Source of the DNA: Scytonema sp. UIC 10036
Lineage (GTDB): Bacteria > Cyanobacteriota > Cyanobacteriia > Cyanobacteriales > Nostocaceae
Length of the DNA: 64,000 bases
Direction of reading: 5' to 3'
Assembly (NCBI RefSeq): GCF_009725235.1
Contig: NZ_WJFC01000041.1
Span: forward strand, 13,544-77,543
A program made the translations under genes and the position numbers. Position 1 is the first letter of the stretch. The number at the start of each line of letters is the position of its first letter. The notes beneath the pieces were generated by a model. The model was given only the letters and a program-made list of their open reading frames with translations. It did not search any database and was not told where the DNA came from. Below are positions 63,553 through 64,000 of this stretch, one piece after another.

Positions 63553-63785
63553 TTATGCCACTTCCGTTTGAGAAACAAGAGTTTTAGCTGGCATTGCAGT
63601 AGGAAGCATATTGCCGCGATCGCTAATTGCTTCACTATCAAAGATGAGTTCTTGAGTCAGTAGAATTGAGTTTCCAGCGTCTAGGGAGATACTACCACCA
63701 GCACCCCTACCATAAGCAACATCACTAAAAATACCACTACCTACAAAAGAAATAGAATCCTTTGCTTTCGTGAAATACTTAGAGG
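63553..63785 (-). pseudogene. Filamentous haemagglutinin-like fragment
   Basis: A minus-strand frame without start reads G-I-F-S-D-V-A-Y-G-R-G-A-G-G-S-I-S-L-D-A-G-N-S-I-L-L, then E-A-I-S-D-R-G-N-M, to a TAA at 63553. The G-x-G-G-x-I-x-L rhythm is that of beta-helical haemagglutinin (two-partner secretion) proteins; the rest is missing. Confidence 0.5.
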
Positions 63786-63825
63786 ATGTTTGAAAAGTGG
63801 TTAGCTGTCATTTTAATCACATGAT

Positions 63826-64000
63826 TACCCCCCTTAGTCCACGCCACTTGCTACAAGTCGGGAAACCCGCGATGGCGCAGTGGCTCCCCCTTATAAAGGG
63901 GGGAAATAAGAGAAATTGAGTTCCCTCACGCCACGTGCTTCAAGTCGGCAAAGCCGCGATGGCGCAGTGGCTCCCCTTTATAAGGGGAGGGTTAGGGTGG
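63826..64000. repeat. Two copies of a GC-rich small repeat with C/G tracts
   Basis: The unit ACGCCAC, TGCT-CAAGTCGG, CGCGATGGCGCAGTGGCTCCCC occurs at ~63840-63895 and ~63931-63977, each followed by an A/T spacer and GGGG tract pairing with the CCCC tract. The window ends in this repeat. A third, more distant copy lies at 49085. Confidence 0.7.

Overview
The window comes from a filamentous, probably heterocyst-forming (Nostocales-type) cyanobacterium. The evidence is psbX, a Ycf66 gene, a Ycf21-type chorismate lyase, a CcsA-type cytochrome c assembly gene, a cyAbrB regulator, many GCGATCGC (HIP1-like) octamers, heptamer short tandem repeats (STRR) between genes, and a dnaA-oriC-dnaN locus. The genome is rich in small palindromic repeats, MITE-like elements and decaying genes, and much of the interest lies in how these have cut, fused or copied coding sequences.

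Layout. 1-8 kb: accessory DNA with Uma2-type nuclease genes (one cut by the window start), a broken LRR copy beside a complete LRR-Roc-COR (ROCO) GTPase that ends in what looks like an effector-associated (EAD1-like) domain, a GNAT acetyltransferase, relics of a LysR regulator and a DUF6745 gene, and a retropepsin-like protease gene split by a 137-bp MITE with a perfect 10-bp target duplication. 8-16 kb: an oxidoreductase, an SMP-30/NHL-type secreted protein divergent from a LysR regulator, then a three-gene set with a DyP peroxidase, a catalase-fold protein and a two-domain partner. 16-17.3 kb: a serine/threonine kinase-histidine kinase giant reduced to a pseudogene. 18-33 kb is mostly housekeeping: geranylgeranyl reductase-type flavoprotein, cobL, ccsA, DUF3352, chorismate lyase, an intact IS1-family element, tRNA-Leu(GAG), accC, YggT, psbX, ycf66, two TolB-like lipoproteins, and a succinate dehydrogenase/fumarate reductase Fe-S subunit. 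33-37 kb: cyAbrB, a CPBP protease, a DUF433 relic and a Phd/VapC module whose toxin is frameshifted by a small repeat insertion.

37-43.5 kb is the chromosome replication neighbourhood: glycosyltransferase, peptide deformylase, HtrA-type protease, dnaA, an origin region packed with DnaA boxes, and dnaN. 43.5-47 kb is decayed accessory DNA (HTH antitoxin relic, two sibling MITEs, a carotenoid oxygenase fragment, a DUF5674 gene pair, DUF2887 with an in-frame stop). 47.5-50.5 kb has a PLP-dependent decarboxylase and an MFS transporter. 50.6-61 kb is a duplication hotspot: truncated Uma2 and VapC pieces fused tail to tail, five nearly identical Uma2 genes (three in a 1,469-bp tandem array), a retropepsin-like protease with a frameshifted partner gene, nested MITEs with an empty site for comparison, a PD-(D/E)XK protein whose start is broken by a repeat, and a coiled-coil/HNH nuclease pair. 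61-63.2 kb is a type IA topoisomerase. The last 800 bp hold repeats and a haemagglutinin-like relic.

All family calls come from reading the translated sequence against remembered family motifs; no database search was possible.
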